NCBI GenBank assembly: GCA_964017045.1
Contig: OZ024809.1
Span: 6,595,012-6,659,011, forward strand
Length of the DNA stretch: 64,000 nt
Source of the DNA: Omphiscola glabra
Taxonomy: Eukaryota; Mollusca; Gastropoda; Lymnaeidae
Reading direction: 5' to 3'
The notes below the pieces were generated by a model. It ran no database searches. It saw nothing but the letters and a program-made list of their open reading frames with translations, and was not told where the DNA came from. The first letter of the stretch is position 1, and each line of letters opens with the position of its first letter. The translations under genes and the position numbers were made by a program. Below, one piece after another: positions 23,986 through 36,610 of the stretch.

Positions 23986-24537
23986 CCACACCAATCTAGA
24001 CCCTAACCCAATCATTTCACATCAGTTGAAGAAAACTGAATGAACATGTATACGAATCCACCAAAGACGATACACGGCCTCCGTCTGTGGAATACATCTC
24101 ATTTAGCGACAAGACTAAAAGGCAAATATCAAAGAAACTACTAGTAGTTGTAAAAATTATTTCAAAAATCATGATCCACCCCTGTTTACGTTTCTCTGAT
24201 ATCCAAACGGCCATTTTTTTATATTTTTTTGGCGGTTTTTTTTTTAATGTTTGTGGATGACCTTTGCATCACAATTCATTCAAATCATATGTTGAGAATC
24301 TGATTCAGGAAAAATGATGTCAACAGTAGCCCGTGCCAACCCCCGTCATATTTTTTTCTCTCTCTCCCCCTCTCTCTCGTGTATATTGAAAGGTTAGCGA
24401 CTTAACGACCGGTTCAATTTATGTGCCACGTGGAGGAAAATGATTCGCCTCATTCTAAATCCACGAGCGCTTCTACTTCTAGAACAATTGGGATGAGACA
24501 GCATGTGAACCAGAAGCGCTGTTTCACTCCAAGCTTA
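23986..24537. other. unassigned
   Basis: T-rich and CT-rich low-complexity runs (24213-24250, 24356-24380) are present. No gene is recognised. Confidence 0.4.
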
Positions 24538-24545
24538 GTCTAAAG

Positions 24546-24716
24546 CACCATTCCCCAAATGGTGGTCCACGTGTTTTACGCTCCCGGTCCGCACAGCATA
24601 AATATGTATGGTCACATGAAGAATTATAATAAATAAATCTCCGCCACCGGTCCCTCCTGGTTCATTTTTCGAAACGTGTCCACCGGTCCGTCAAACTTAA
24701 AAGTCGTGAAACGCTG
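24546..24716. mobile_element. hAT-type MITE, CACCATTCCCCAAA family
   Basis: The left end is CACCATTCCCCAAATGGTGG and the right end is AAAAGTCGTGAAACGCTG. The 8-bp flanks GTCTAAAG (24538-24545) and GTCTGAAG (24717-24724) differ at one base. The copy at 35516-35663 shares internal landmarks such as AATAAATCT and AACTTAAAAGT. Confidence 0.85.
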
Positions 24717-24943
24717 GTCTGAAGTTCACAGCTACTACTTACAGGACGAGTTCTTGTTTGTGTGGGGGCGGGGTATTATTAGCACGAAACGATCTCGGCC
24801 CATTCTTAGCCACAAGAACCAAAATAATAATTTAAAAAAACACCAGACACAAACCGAGATGAGGATATTCAACTTGATGTGTTCCAAAATATCATCCCAT
24901 AAGTCAACAGCGAACATTCGAGCAATGTGCAGTTCTCTTTAAT

Positions 24944-25496
24944 CTTAGGACATATTACAGCCAGGGCCGGCTTTAGGCCATTGCAACCTATGCGGCCGCA
25001 ATGGGCCCCGCACTTTCATAGGCCCCACCCCGAATTTATTTTCTAATACAAAATCTTAATTTTCACTTTTTATCCTTATCCTCTAGTCCGCGCAGTCCGT
25101 TTCGCACAAGGCCCCGCAATTGTTAGGGTCGGCCCTGATTACAACAGTACATTCTATAGGACATGTTACAACACTACATTCTAAAATAGGACATGCTACA
25201 ACACTACATTCTAAAATAGGACATGTTACAACAGTACATTCTATAGGACATGTTACAACAGTACATTCTAAAATAGGACATGTTACAACAGTACATTCTA
25301 TAGGACATGTTACAACAGTACATTCTATAGGACATGTTACAACACTACATTCTAAAATAGGACATGTTACAACAGTACATTCTATAGGACATGTTACAAC
25401 AGTACATTCTAAAATAGGACATGTTACAACACTACATTCTAAAATAGGACATGTTACAACACTACATTCTAAAATAGGACATGTTACAACACTACC
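24944..25496. repeat. 27/30-bp minisatellite, first locus, entered by a MITE
   Basis: Units contain AGGACATGTTACAACAGTAC then ATTCTATA, or the 30-bp form with ATTCTAAAAT. The main array is 25138-25496, about 12 copies. A decayed unit, TTAGGACATATTACAG, sits left of the MITE at 24962-25137, so the MITE landed inside the array edge. The same family recurs at 26680-27073. Confidence 0.9.
24962..25137. mobile_element. hAT-type MITE, CAGGGCCGG family
   Basis: The left end is CAGGGCCGGCTTTAGGCC and the right end is GGGTCGGCCCTG. The 8-bp flanks ATTACAGC (24954-24961) and ATTACAAC (25138-25145) match at seven positions and are array sequence. It is 176 bp. Internal GGCCCCGCA and AAGGCCCCGCAA motifs are typical of this widespread family. 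Confidence 0.88.
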
Positions 25497-26679
25497 ATTC
25501 ATATTAAATATGTGTAGATACCTGAGGTCGCTAACAACGCCTCTATACAAAAACAAAACAACTGCTGTACATTCAGCGCCAGAAACGTCAATGCTATGTA
25601 TCCACTGAGCTCAAATATAACTACTTTTAAGTTCAGTCAAACTTTGCCATTCGCCGGACATTTTCTTATAGTGTGTTTAGACTAAAGGCAACACATCGTC
25701 ACTGGTGTACTTGTTCAAGTCCAAGGCCAAGGGATTATTTATAGCATTATTTACTATTAGTACCTACCCTTATTTAAATGGGTAGCCAAAATGATATGGT
25801 ATTTGTTTGTCTTGAGATATTATTATTACAGCTAAATGAATATTTCTAACGGTGTACACTTCATTTTGTAATGCTTTGATTTCAGACCAAGGAAACCCAA
25901 CGGTTTTAAGATCGTGTGACGTAATGCATCCCAAGAAATAGGTCACGGCTGTCAACTCATCGGAATTGCACTCTTAAAAAGCCCCCCCCCCCCCCCCCCC
26001 CCGCCCCTTAACGTCACCAGGTAGTGTTGTGTTTAACTGGAGCAACGGAGAAATCCAGACCTGCATTAATACAGCATGTAACCAGAGAAACCTCGCGTGT
26101 ATCAATACAGCACGCACGTAACCCAAAGACATGTGTGTGGGTGTTGGCGCTGACAGGGAAGGCTTTCGTTGGTACCGGTCTTAAAAGTTACTGGGTCACA
26201 GACAACATGGAGTCAACCCGTGGCTCTGATCTACAACGGTACGGTTTGATCAGGCGGACAATGGTGCGCTCATCTACACAAGGTCGGCTTACATCAGACT
26301 AACAACGCTTAATTACACAACCAATGGTTTTATTATATTTAACAAAATTCATAATGCAAACAGTTGGCAATCTCACGAATTATAGACAACGATTTTTATC
26401 AGTGGAAAAAACACCATCTCAGCAATCTCAGTTTTTTTTTTAAATCACGCTTTTAAAACCAATGGCAATGGGAAAAATCCCAAGATAACCAATATAGACG
26501 GCCAGCTGTGTATTTGATTTGATGCATACTTCGTACATGCCAAATTTAAATTATCCGCCAACAAATATATATTTATCATAATGTGGATATTTTAATTAAC
26601 TCTTTTTGGCTAACGGCCATTTCAATACAGGCACTTGATAAGCACAAAATGATGGTTTCAAAAGTTGTTCCAAAAAAAT
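25497..26679. other. unassigned, with a 21-base C run
   Basis: A pure C run occupies 25982-26002. Open frames here show no recognisable protein. Confidence 0.4.
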
Positions 26680-27073
26680 GTTACAACACTACACTCTATA
26701 GGACAGGTTACAACACTACACTCTTTATTAGGCTTAGGACATATTACAACAGTGTCAACAGTACATTCTATAGGACATGTTACATTTCATTCTATATGAC
26801 ATGTTACAACAGTACATTCTATAGGACATGTTACAACACTACATTCTATAGAACATGTTACAACACTACATTCTATATGACATGTTACATGACATGTTAC
26901 ATTACATTCTATATGACATGTTACAACACTACATTCTAGGACAGGTTACAACATTACATTCTATATGACATATTACAACATTACATTCTATATGACATGT
27001 TACAACATTACATTCTATATGATATGTTACAACACTACATTTTATAAAAAGACATGTTACAACACTACATTGT
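26680..27073. repeat. 27/30-bp minisatellite, second locus
   Basis: About 14 more diverged copies of the unit at 25138-25496 (TTACAACACTACATTCTATA, then GGACATG). They lie 1.2 kb downstream of the first locus, separated by unrelated sequence. Confidence 0.9.
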
Positions 27074-27995
27074 TAAGTCTCGTGGTAATATAAAAAGGCT
27101 CTGAGTATCCTCCCTACCTCGTAAGTGTACCGGTACAACATATCCGATGATGCTAGCGCCCCACCAGGAGTAGTAGCCACTAGCATCTGTTCTCGTGCTT
27201 CTACGCTAGCTAAAGAAAACACAGTAGCGATCCCACGCTTGACTAGAAAGAATCCTTGTAAAAATCCAGGCGTTCTCGGATTCTTCTAGTCACCGAGGGC
27301 TGGGGAGGGGCCGATCGTGGTAGAAACAGTCGATTGGGGATGTGGGTTTGGTGTGTGGGGGGGGGGGGGGTTAACGCTCCCATGCGGGAAGAGAAATGAC
27401 GGCGTACGTGAGAAGGGAGAGAGGGTGGGGGAAGGGGGTGGATTAAGAGCATCGAACTTGGTGGCGTAAAGACTTGAAGAGAAAACCGACAGCAGCACGC
27501 ATCGATCATGTTCCAGTTCCTTATCGGTCGACAACTGTTTTATTTAATTTATCGTTGTATGCCCGTATGTCTTCATAGATACGTAATCGTGGCCACAGTC
27601 TCGCTCGATCAAAGATATTCTTATCTCAGTCTCAGGGTCATCCTATCCAGCAACATGTGGCGTATTCTATTGGATTTAATAAAACAACGGTATCGATACC
27701 TTTGGAATATATATAAAATATATAAAAACATAACGTTGATGCTTAGATACGTGGACATGATTTTTGTATGAGTACGACATCTATCCGAGCACCGCCAATC
27801 AATGCCCACAGTAAAACAAATCAGAACAACAGACTCGACACTTACATTTACATTACCCGCCTGCCATCGAGAAGAGAGAATCTAAATTTAGCCAGCTGCA
27901 ACCACTCTTGCATTATTCAATAGGAGCAGCCTATAATCTACAACCACAGGTTGGCGACTGCTGCTATTTACGACATATTGATTTGCTACATGCCA
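27074..27995. other. unassigned
   Basis: There is a G run near 27357-27370. No gene is recognised. Confidence 0.4.
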
Positions 27996-28300
27996 GGTTT
28001 CATTAATCTGCCTCACTCTATTCTGCTGGTCCATTCATTAATCTGTCTCACTCTATTCTGCTGGTCCATTCATTAATCTGTCTCACTCTATTCTGCTGGT
28101 CCATTCATTAATCTGTCTCACTCTATTCTGCTGGTCCATTCATTAATCTGTCTCACTCTATTATGCTGATCCGTCCATACATTAACCTGTCTCACTCTAT
28201 TCTGCTGGTCCATACATTAACCTGTCTCACTCTATAGTTTTATAGTCCAATCATTAAATCTGTCTCACTATGTCTGTCTGTTGGTTCATTCATTAATATC
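27996..28300. repeat. 35-bp minisatellite
   Basis: Eight to nine copies of a 35-bp unit containing TCTCACTCTATTCTGCTGGT; the last copies are decayed. Confidence 0.92.
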
Positions 28301-28951
28301 TCTTCGGATCGGAAGAAAAGTTAAAATATTTTTTTTATGGCTTACCGATCATACTACACGTCGAGTGTCAAGTGACCTAGACGCCACATACACATCAACC
28401 CATATCTTTTTTCCATGTCACGTGCATTTGTTTTGATACGCCTCACAACAAACAAGTGTAAGAAATTTGGTTGATATTTGTCTTTAAGAAACATTACGAC
28501 TAATAAATATCTTGGCCTTGGACTCAATGCAAATATGGCGGAGGTGGTCAATGATGCCTGTGTAGTTATTGGGAAAGGGGGGGGGGGTGTAAAGATTAGC
28601 TGGGTGGGCAGCCACGTTTCTGTGTCAAGATAAGAGGAACGTGAAAATGACCGGTGGTAAAAATAGCCAGGAGACGCTAATGAGTTTACGGACCAGGGGT
28701 CATCTGTCGAGCCGGACCAGGTTTGGTGGAGAAAGGGGGGGGGGGTCCCTCCGACAATGAACGAAGGGCCGTGGACAGGGTGGGCTGGTGACCAGGCTTT
28801 CAAAAACTGGCTGGTTTAAATTAGAAAGAAAAAGGGGGGGTGGTGTCGTTTTGAACAGGGAAGGCGAAATAAAACATACAGCCATTGGACTTGGTGGCTT
28901 TGACTCCTGACACCATTCTCTGAGTGAGGGTTGGGATAAAAGTGTCACGCT
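28301..28951. other. unassigned
   Basis: G runs occur near 28577 and 28736. No gene is recognised. Confidence 0.4.
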
Positions 28952-29237
28952 GAAGGAGTGTACGCATCAAATACTGAAGGAGTGTACACATCAAGTACTG
29001 AAGGAGTGTACACATCAAGTACTGAAGGAGTGTACACATAAATACTCAAGGAGCGTACACATCAAATACTCAAGGAGTGTACACATCAAGTACTCAAGGA
29101 GTGTACACATCAAGTACTCAAGGAGTGTACACATCAAGTACTCAAGGAGTGTACACATCAAGTACTCAAGGAGTGTACACATCAAGTACTCAAGGAGTGT
29201 ACACATCAAGTACTCAAGGAGTGTACACATCAATCAA
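28952..29237. repeat. 24-bp minisatellite
   Basis: Twelve copies of a 24-bp unit containing AGGAGTGTACACATCAAGTA. Left copies end CTGA and right copies CTCA, so two homogenised blocks meet near 29036. Confidence 0.93.
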
Positions 29238-29768
29238 GTACTGTTTTAGAAAATACTCGAAAAGTATACACCTACAAATTCAATTTTAAGTATTGCGGTC
29301 TGTCCCGATTTGAAAAGCCTGTCCCATATCTAGGGACAGTGGGATGAGACTAAACTCAGTAACTTTAGAACGACAGTAGCAAAGTCAACGCTTCTGTACG
29401 CTTCCCCCTTCCCCCGAGTCTTTTAGAGTTAAAATAGAGTGGAGATCATGTTGTTATTGTTGTTTGTTTGGTTGGTTTTTTTTTTGTAACATTTATTAAA
29501 AGCATTGAGTGCAAGTGGAGACGACCCAAAACGTGCGTAGGGCAGCAAGGAATATTTTGCTCTTAAGTAGCATATGAGCCAACTACCGCTGTGCGATCGC
29601 TGATAGCGTGACAAGGCACTCCGGCTTATCTCTACGTCTAATCAAGCACTCGGCAACATGACCATACTTGCGTCTCAAATGTTACAGAGCGCCAAAACAG
29701 AGCCAACAAATTATGTCAAGGGAATACAAAGCTGCCACACATCCACCACCATAGGTAGACTCCTAGAC
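29238..29768. other. unassigned
   Basis: No gene or element is recognised. Confidence 0.35.
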
Positions 29769-29978
29769 CAGTGTTTCTCAAATCGGTTGGTCTGACGACA
29801 TAATAATTAATAAATCCGGCATCGGTCCTGGTGCAGTGGGAAAGTTATCAATGCAATGGGAAAGTTATCGGTGCAATGGGAACGTTATTGGTGCAATGGG
29901 AAAGTTGTCAGTGCAATGGGAAAGTTATCGATGCAATGGGAAAGTTATCGACCAAAGTGTTCAGTTTTGGAACCTCTC
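29769..29978. mobile_element. hAT-type MITE containing a 20-bp minisatellite
   Basis: The left part (CAGTGTTTCTCAAATCGG, then AATAAATCCGGCATCGGTCC) matches the family at 24546 and 35516. The right end TCAGTTTTGGAACCTCTC is a decayed partner. In between, 29832-29951 is six copies of GTGCAATGGGAAAGTTATCG, in place of the normal short interior. No target-site duplication is preserved. Confidence 0.65.
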
Positions 29979-31462
29979 ATACATACTCACTATAGCGGAG
30001 GTCAACTGGTCAATATGTTTTCTACGGAATGCCTGTAGTTTTTTCTCTCAAACAATTCATAAAGACAAAGGGATAAAATCAGAAAATTATTTTGTACATT
30101 TTGTTGGTCATAACGCAATTCATAACAACCATAATGACAAGCTTAATCCCACCCCAAAGGCATATCGTCTCTCAAATTAAAGTGACCATATTTATTCGAA
30201 TTAGACAATTCTCAGTTAGTCAAAAATCTTCTATCAAAACGTGTCACTGTATAATAGCTCATTGGGTCATGTTGACACTGTTCTTTTATTTTCAAGAAAT
30301 TAAACATCTCTACCGGTGTTTGCCCGGTGCGTTTACTGAACTTTTTCACGACTTTACTAGTATGTCTTCCAGGTTGAATACCAAAGGTGGAAGCGTCAAA
30401 GGTGTTCAAATCACTTCAATGTTCAATGTTAAATATCAAGGTACTAAACCAAGTGCACGTCAGATTCAAATGACCATTCCACAAACTGTGACAAAGTCTA
30501 CTGTATTGCGCCCCACCCCCCCAACCCTACCTTTTTTTAAACAGATCAAACACTAGAACTAAGAAATAAGTTTAACGCTTCAACTACAATGGCAATAGGA
30601 GGCCGGTCAGACGCGTCCATGATTACACAATTTCAGGTAACTTTAACGTCTCGTCGCTCCTTTCTAACAATTGGTGGAAGGGACGCGTGGGTCAGGCCTA
30701 AATCCTCATTACTACCAATGACATAATAGGCGAGGCGGAGTAGGTCATTTCCTGTGTTGTTCCTGTGTTGCCCCCCTCCCCTCTTTTTTTTTTTTAGCTT
30801 TACTGAATTGAATGATGGATGCTGGCTACCGGCTAACTTGACCCGCAGACAAGATTGGCCTGATCTAGTTACTTTTCCTGAAGTACATCTGGCTGACGAG
30901 GGGATAGTGATTTCTCATCTGACTCTACTTTGAGATACAAACGATGGAAGGAAAATAGGGGGGGGGGGGGGGTCACCATCACTATTTCATATTAGCGTGC
31001 CACATCAAGAAGTCAAACCAAATTCTTTCTCCTGTTCTGAGCCAGCTTCTCGGTGTTAATGAAATCACAAATATTACAGATTGAACAACAATAAATGGAA
31101 GTAAGCGATTGCGCAAAGATTAAGCTCTCGCCCAAAAGGATTGTGATTTGAGTCTCACTTCTGATCTCCATGACACATCTCTTCCCCATAGCCATAGTAA
31201 ACTAATCAAAGGAAAGCAAGGGGCATTGCAATGTTGTAGTAGATTAGTGATAACACTAGGTCTATCCAGACAAAGCATCAATGGGGTCGATGCGGCGATG
31301 GACCGACAGATAGAAAAGTTCACTCGATCCCCAATCTTGTCAGAATTTAAGCTGTGCTCCGATTCCGACTGCTCTCATCAAAAGAATTCAACCTGTTTTA
31401 CTTTCAGACTTCTCTATCAGTCTAGTCCATGTATGTAATGCTCATCAATGCCTATCTATTTG
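29979..31462. other. unassigned
   Basis: There is a T run near 30787, a G run near 30957-30972 and several open frames of 60-150 codons. None has a recognisable domain, splice context or biased codon use that I can judge. Confidence 0.4.
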
Positions 31463-31625
31463 TGCCAATGTGTCTGATGTTCATGTGTCAAATGTGTCTG
31501 ATGTTCATGGGTCAATGTGTCTGATGTTCATGTGTCAACGTGTCTGATGTTCATGTGTCAACGTGTCTGATGTTCATGTGTCAACGTGTCTGATGTTCAT
31601 GTGTCAATGTGTCTGATATTCATAT
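31463..31625. repeat. 23-bp tandem repeat
   Basis: About seven copies of a 23-bp unit containing TGTGTCTGATGTTCATGTGT. Confidence 0.92.
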
Positions 31626-32279
31626 TCTGTTAATTGTCTTTCTATCACTTTTCTTCCTGTGAATTTCGGTTCCATGTACCGATGTTTAGTCTACAATAAA
31701 CATTTAAATGGAATTTCAAATCAAATTACTGTAAAGAAAAAGTTTTTCTGATAATTTTTTTCTGTGACTTTTTTTCCCTGAGACCTTTTTTATACTTCCC
31801 CCCACCCCCCCCCCAGAGACCTTTTTATACTTTTTTCCTAAACAATTGTGGCAGTGTCCAGTATGACATTATAAGTGAAATTTGGGGGGGGGGGGGGAAA
31901 TGGAGTTAATTTGTAAATCGCCATGTATGAAACACCGTGTGAATAGACGCACGGATGACATCAAGTTAACGGTCAGCCATAACAACACCGGCCACAAGCT
32001 GTCGGCCTAACAATCCCAAATACAGGTAGGGTATATTTTTAGTCGGGACTGACGATCTAGGTCAATAGCCATTACCCACGCGAAACCGTAATTATCGAGC
32101 AATGGGCCAGTGACCAACCTCCAGATTAGGGACTGTTGGTGTATGTGGGTCAGGTTGATTAGATGTAATATGTGTAATAGTATATGATGTATGTTAGTAT
32201 ATGATAAAATAATGTATAATAATAGTGTATACTAATGCAGTCGCCCTCTAACTTCAAAGTTTTAAAAAATACGTATATA
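31626..32279. other. unassigned
   Basis: C and G runs occur near 31799-31815 and 31884-31898. No gene is recognised. Confidence 0.35.
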
Positions 32280-32458
32280 TAGTGGTGTAGGAAGGGGGTG
32301 CGGCCCGTTTCTTTGTTGACCTTAACTTTCCGGCCAACTACAGTAGAGTTTTTGTCGTGAAAGGGAGGTGGGGCGGCAAAAACCTGTGCTCGCCCCGGGC
32401 GGCAAAAACCTGTGCTCGCTCCGGGCGGCACTAACCTCAGCTAAGGGCTAAGCCACTA
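32280..32458. mobile_element. MITE related to the CAGTGGCGTAGC family
   Basis: The left end TAGTGGTGTAGGAAGG and right end GCTAAGCCACTA are imperfect inverted repeats. Flanking 8-mers CGTATATA and CGTATGTC match at six positions. A short internal direct repeat (CCGGGCGGCAAAAACCTGTG) lies at 32366-32420. Confidence 0.65.
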
Positions 32459-34030
32459 CGTATGTCACATTTACTTAAAAGTAAATTCGAACCAGTGCCC
32501 TCTCACCCTCTCCTGCCCTCAACCGAATGTATCCACAGAGCCTGCTGTAACGTTCCATTACAATATGAACTGTTGGTTGTCTTCAGCCAGTCACTATTTT
32601 CTTAACCTAAACCCGTCTCAACTCCGGGAGTGGAGAATGCGGAGGAAGAGCTCAAAGGCCGGCGTAAGTCTATTCCCATCTGGTCAAAGTAGTCAAACAG
32701 CAGGACAAAGAGACCCCTGGACGATTTTCTTTTCTTACACCGTCACGTGACAAGACTCACGAGGCTATGAGAGTGAGGAAACCGTAGACGTGAGCCGTGA
32801 GAGCAAGGAACAGAAAGAGACGCTACTCACCCAGGGATGCTATATTGAGAATACCTGTCTGCCAGAGATAACTTTTGCTCTTCTTTAATTCTACGGTTTG
32901 AATAAAAGCACGTCACCATGCCATAGACAGGTTATACATGGCACCGGGTTAACTGTATTCGTTTATTAGGTAGCCACGGTTATTGGGAACATTAGCCTGG
33001 CTCATTCGAATGACGCTGTGCCGATGTGGCTCATTCGAATGACGATATGTCGATGTGTTGGGCCGTGGCTCAATCGCATGATGATGTCTGGACGTGGAGC
33101 AGTGGTGGAGACAGGTTAAGGGTGATAGGTTTTGTCCACGTAAAACAAAGACGTGCCACTTATCTCCAACAAGGCCCTTGTTCATAACCACGGTTAACAG
33201 CCTAAGACGCCCACAATCGTGCAAGCGGTCACGTAGTCCACGGTACAGGTAAAGGTAACTCAGAGACTTTCAAGCGCTTTCACTGGCTACCTCAGCCCAA
33301 AGGGCCACGCTCTTACAGAACTCTAGGACAACCATAAGCTTATACGGTTTATTAAATTATATAGCGTTACACTTAGTTAGTCTTAAATAAAGAACATTAT
33401 AAGATGTCCTATTATTTATCGACATGTCATTGGCCTACCACCGCACCGTTGGTTTCAGTAGTTTTAGAACCGCCAAAGTACCGAAATACAGGGCCCTCCG
33501 CCCTAGTTTCGGACCGTCATTGACATACACAACATAGTACTATTGGTCAACAGCCCTAGGGCCACGCCCTCGCCTTATACAAAACTTCCCCACAGAAGGG
33601 CACAGCACACGGCATTTCATAATACCACCATCATTTGCGAGATCTCGAGACAAAAGTTATAAGAGCAAAAAATGCATAACTAAACCAATTCTAACACGAG
33701 CCCACCGTAATGATTACCCATCATTTTTCACTAGCCTGTTAACTGATGGTGTGTTGTGTTTTTTGGTATCTAGATGTCATGTTCCACATGTACAATACAA
33801 TCTATAATGTGCGTCCTCGTTAAAATGGTGGAAACGTGTAAAATATTACTAACGGGGCCATCATATGTACATAGGAAACCAACTCCATCTATGGTGGACC
33901 CGTTCAGTAACAACAGTTGCACTAAGAACACAATCCCAGGAACGCTTCCAGCCTAGAGCATCACTTATACTAAGTTAATTCCCGGGGTTACCGGTAACTT
34001 CTGTTCAGGAAATTTTAGCCAGGATGGAGA
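32459..34030. other. unassigned
   Basis: GGCTCATTCGAATGACG occurs twice near 32998 and 33027. A possible tRNA-like B-box complement near 32484 is too weak to call. No gene is recognised. Confidence 0.35.
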
Positions 34031-34173
34031 GGCTAATGGACCACAATAAGATAGTCAGGTTTAAGTTGCTAATGGACCACAATAAGATAGTCAGGTTTAC
34101 GCAGCTAATGGACCACAATAAGATAGTCAGGTTTACGCAGCTAATGGACCACAATAAGATAGTCAGGTTTACT
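34031..34173. repeat. 36-bp tandem repeat
   Basis: Four copies of a 36-bp unit containing GCTAATGGACCACAATAAGA; nearly identical. Confidence 0.93.
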
Positions 34174-34944
34174 TCCCGTATAATGAAGATGAAGATATTA
34201 TTTTCCCGATACATCGAGTTCATGGATACGGCATTTATTTAAAGAAACACAAAGGTTACGGGTCACACCACACACCAACCCCCTTACCCGGATTGAGAAC
34301 CATTGCTTAACATGTCGTCATAATGAAGACGGTTTTCTCGAAGATGCCTAGTCAGCAGGAAAAAAGAAGTTCAGTGTAAGGTGCATAGATATAGGTTGTT
34401 ATGTACCGAAATGTACAATTAAAAGTAACATCAATAGACAACTGTCAAAAGTAGAACGAGTCGAGAGTCTGTTACAAGTGTGCAGAGGAAGGAGTAAATG
34501 TCAAAGAAATAGACTTTAAAATATATATTATGTACACATACATTGATATAAAATATGTCAAAAACATGGAGGCGGTTGGGAAAAGAGAGGGCTGAGTGTT
34601 AAAGAGATAGGCATACACATAGAGAGAGGAGGGGAGATGCACAGAGATAGAGAGTATATATATTTGTGTATGTGTGGAGAGAGAGAGAATATGTGTATAT
34701 ATATATAATAATATATCAGGAGAGTTGAGATAGATAGAGAGTGATATTTAAGTTTAAAATGGCATCAGGTGGTACTAGTTAATTCTCTGCTTTCAGTAAG
34801 AACAGCGTAACCAAAGGCTATTTTTAGTACAATATAAGACTATTACATGTGCTGGGAAAAGAGAGCGGTTCTTGTATTTTCTAGAGCTTAAGGCTTAAGG
34901 CATTAAGGGAGTCAAACTTGCTCTGATTCCACCTTGCTGGAAAG
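34174..34944. other. unassigned
   Basis: Positions 34584-34735 are GA/TA-rich simple sequence. TTGAGAACCATTG at 34292-34306 resembles a lone hAT right end. No gene is recognised. Confidence 0.35.
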
Positions 34945-35215
34945 TATGATTGGTTCAGTAACATTTCAAATATGTTAAAAAGTGTGCATGGTTCTGTAAC
35001 ATATGCAATATGTTAAAAAGTGTGCATGGTTTTTTAACATATCCAATATGTTAAAAAGTGTAATGGTTCTGTAACATTTCAGATATGTTAAAAAGTGTGC
35101 ATGGTTCTGTAACATGCAATATGTTAAAAAGTGTGCATGGTTTTGTAACATATCCAACATGTTAAAAAGTGTTATGGTTCTGTAACATTTCAAATGTTAA
35201 ATAGTGTGCAAAGTT
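34945..35215. repeat. about 38-bp tandem repeat
   Basis: Seven copies of a unit containing GTTAAAAAGTGTGCATGGTT, then CTGTAACAT. Unit length varies by several bases. Confidence 0.88.
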
Positions 35216-35515
35216 TGTTTAAAAATCAAGTATTGGGAAAGAACAGAACCAAAAGTCATGACAAAAGCCACAACGACCAAAAGAAGTCTCAATACCCTTC
35301 CCACTGAAATGCTAGTATGGATGGTGTGGTAATTCACACCCTTTGCCACCTTACGGGGTGGCCCCACGGTAATTTTACGATAGGGCCCCATTAGGCACAT
35401 GTTGGATTCCGCGGCTTTTGATACCATTTATGATGGTCCCATTTGACTGTCTCTCTCTGTCTCTGCTCTTAAAATTACTACCTCTCAAAACGAGTGTCAC
35501 TTATATGGCCTATAT

Positions 35516-35663
35516 CAACATTCCCCAAATCGTGAACCTTACATGAATATTTATGGTCTATTAAAGATAATAAATAATATTAATAAATCTGCCATCCGTC
35601 CCTGGTGCCTTTTTTAAAAACGTGACCACTGGTCAGCCGAACTTAAAAGTTTGGGAACCGCTG
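35516..35663. mobile_element. hAT-type MITE, second copy of the 24546 family
   Basis: The left end CAACATTCCCCAAATCGTGA and right end AAAAGTTTGGGAACCGCTG are imperfect inverted repeats. Shared internal landmarks include AATAAATCTGCC and AACTTAAAAGT. No matching 8-bp flanks are seen. Confidence 0.7.
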
Positions 35664-36059
35664 ACCTTGACAATAATTTATCAACCCAAGTATCAAACAG
35701 ACGATGGAGCGGCCCAGGCTAAGAAATCACTGCTGAGGTTCACTGCTGTATTAACTGTTCCTCCCCCGTCTGCTGTACGCCAACACCGATCAAAATACCC
35801 TTAACCCAGTTAACCCGTGGTGGCACAAAGGTATGCATGTCAGACAGACGCCGAGGTGTGCCAAGACCCCCGCCCTCGCCTTCCACACTTGCTATAAACA
35901 GTTTTCTCAGTATAGCCTGTAGCCCAAGAGCATCTTATAGAAATACTGATGACGTAAACATACTGGTAAACATATAAAAAGAAACACATTTTTGCTTTCA
36001 ATCAGCTTATTTCAGGAGGCATGTGATGTCAAAGTAGGCGGCCGTATATTCAGAATCGT
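35664..36059. other. unassigned
   Basis: No gene or element is recognised. Confidence 0.35.
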
Positions 36060-36610
36060 GTAGTAGGACATTACTTAGGATGTTGGTAGTAGGACATCAC
36101 ATAGTATGTTTGGTAGTAGGACATCACTTAGGATGTTTGGTATTAGGACATCACTTAGGATATTTGGTAGTAGGACATCACTTAGGATGTTTGGTAGTAG
36201 GACATCACTTAGGATGTTTGGTAGTAGGACATCACTTAGGATGTTTGGTAGTAGGACATCACTTAGGATGTTTGGTAGTAGGACATCACTTAGGATGTTT
36301 GTTAGTAGGACATCACTTAGGATGTTTGGTAGTAGGACATCACTTAGGATGTTTGGTAGTAGGACATCACTTAGGATGTTTGTTAGTAGGACATCACTTA
36401 GGATGTTTGGTAGTAGGACATCACTAAGGATGTTTGGTAGTAGGACATCACTTAGGATGTTTGGTAGTAGGACATCACTTAGGATGTTTGGTAGTAGGAC
36501 ATCACTTAGGATGTTTTGTAGTAGGACATCACTTAGGATGTTTGGTAGTAGGACATCACTTAGGATGTTTGGTAGTAGGACATCACTTAGGATGTTCCAT
36601 AGTAGGTTAA
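36060..36610. repeat. 27-bp minisatellite, highly uniform
   Basis: About 20 copies of a 27-bp unit containing GGTAGTAGGACATCACTTAG. Only scattered single-base variants occur, so the array is recently homogenised. A 178-residue open frame runs through it because the unit is nine codons with no stop; this is not a gene. Confidence 0.96.

Noticed and set aside
25120..25608. 162-codon open frame rich in GHVTT
   Set aside because: It is the 27/30-bp minisatellite read through; both strands are open.
32480..32520. tRNA-derived SINE from a B-box-like complement
   Set aside because: Only one box is present; there is no A box at the right distance and no second copy in the window.
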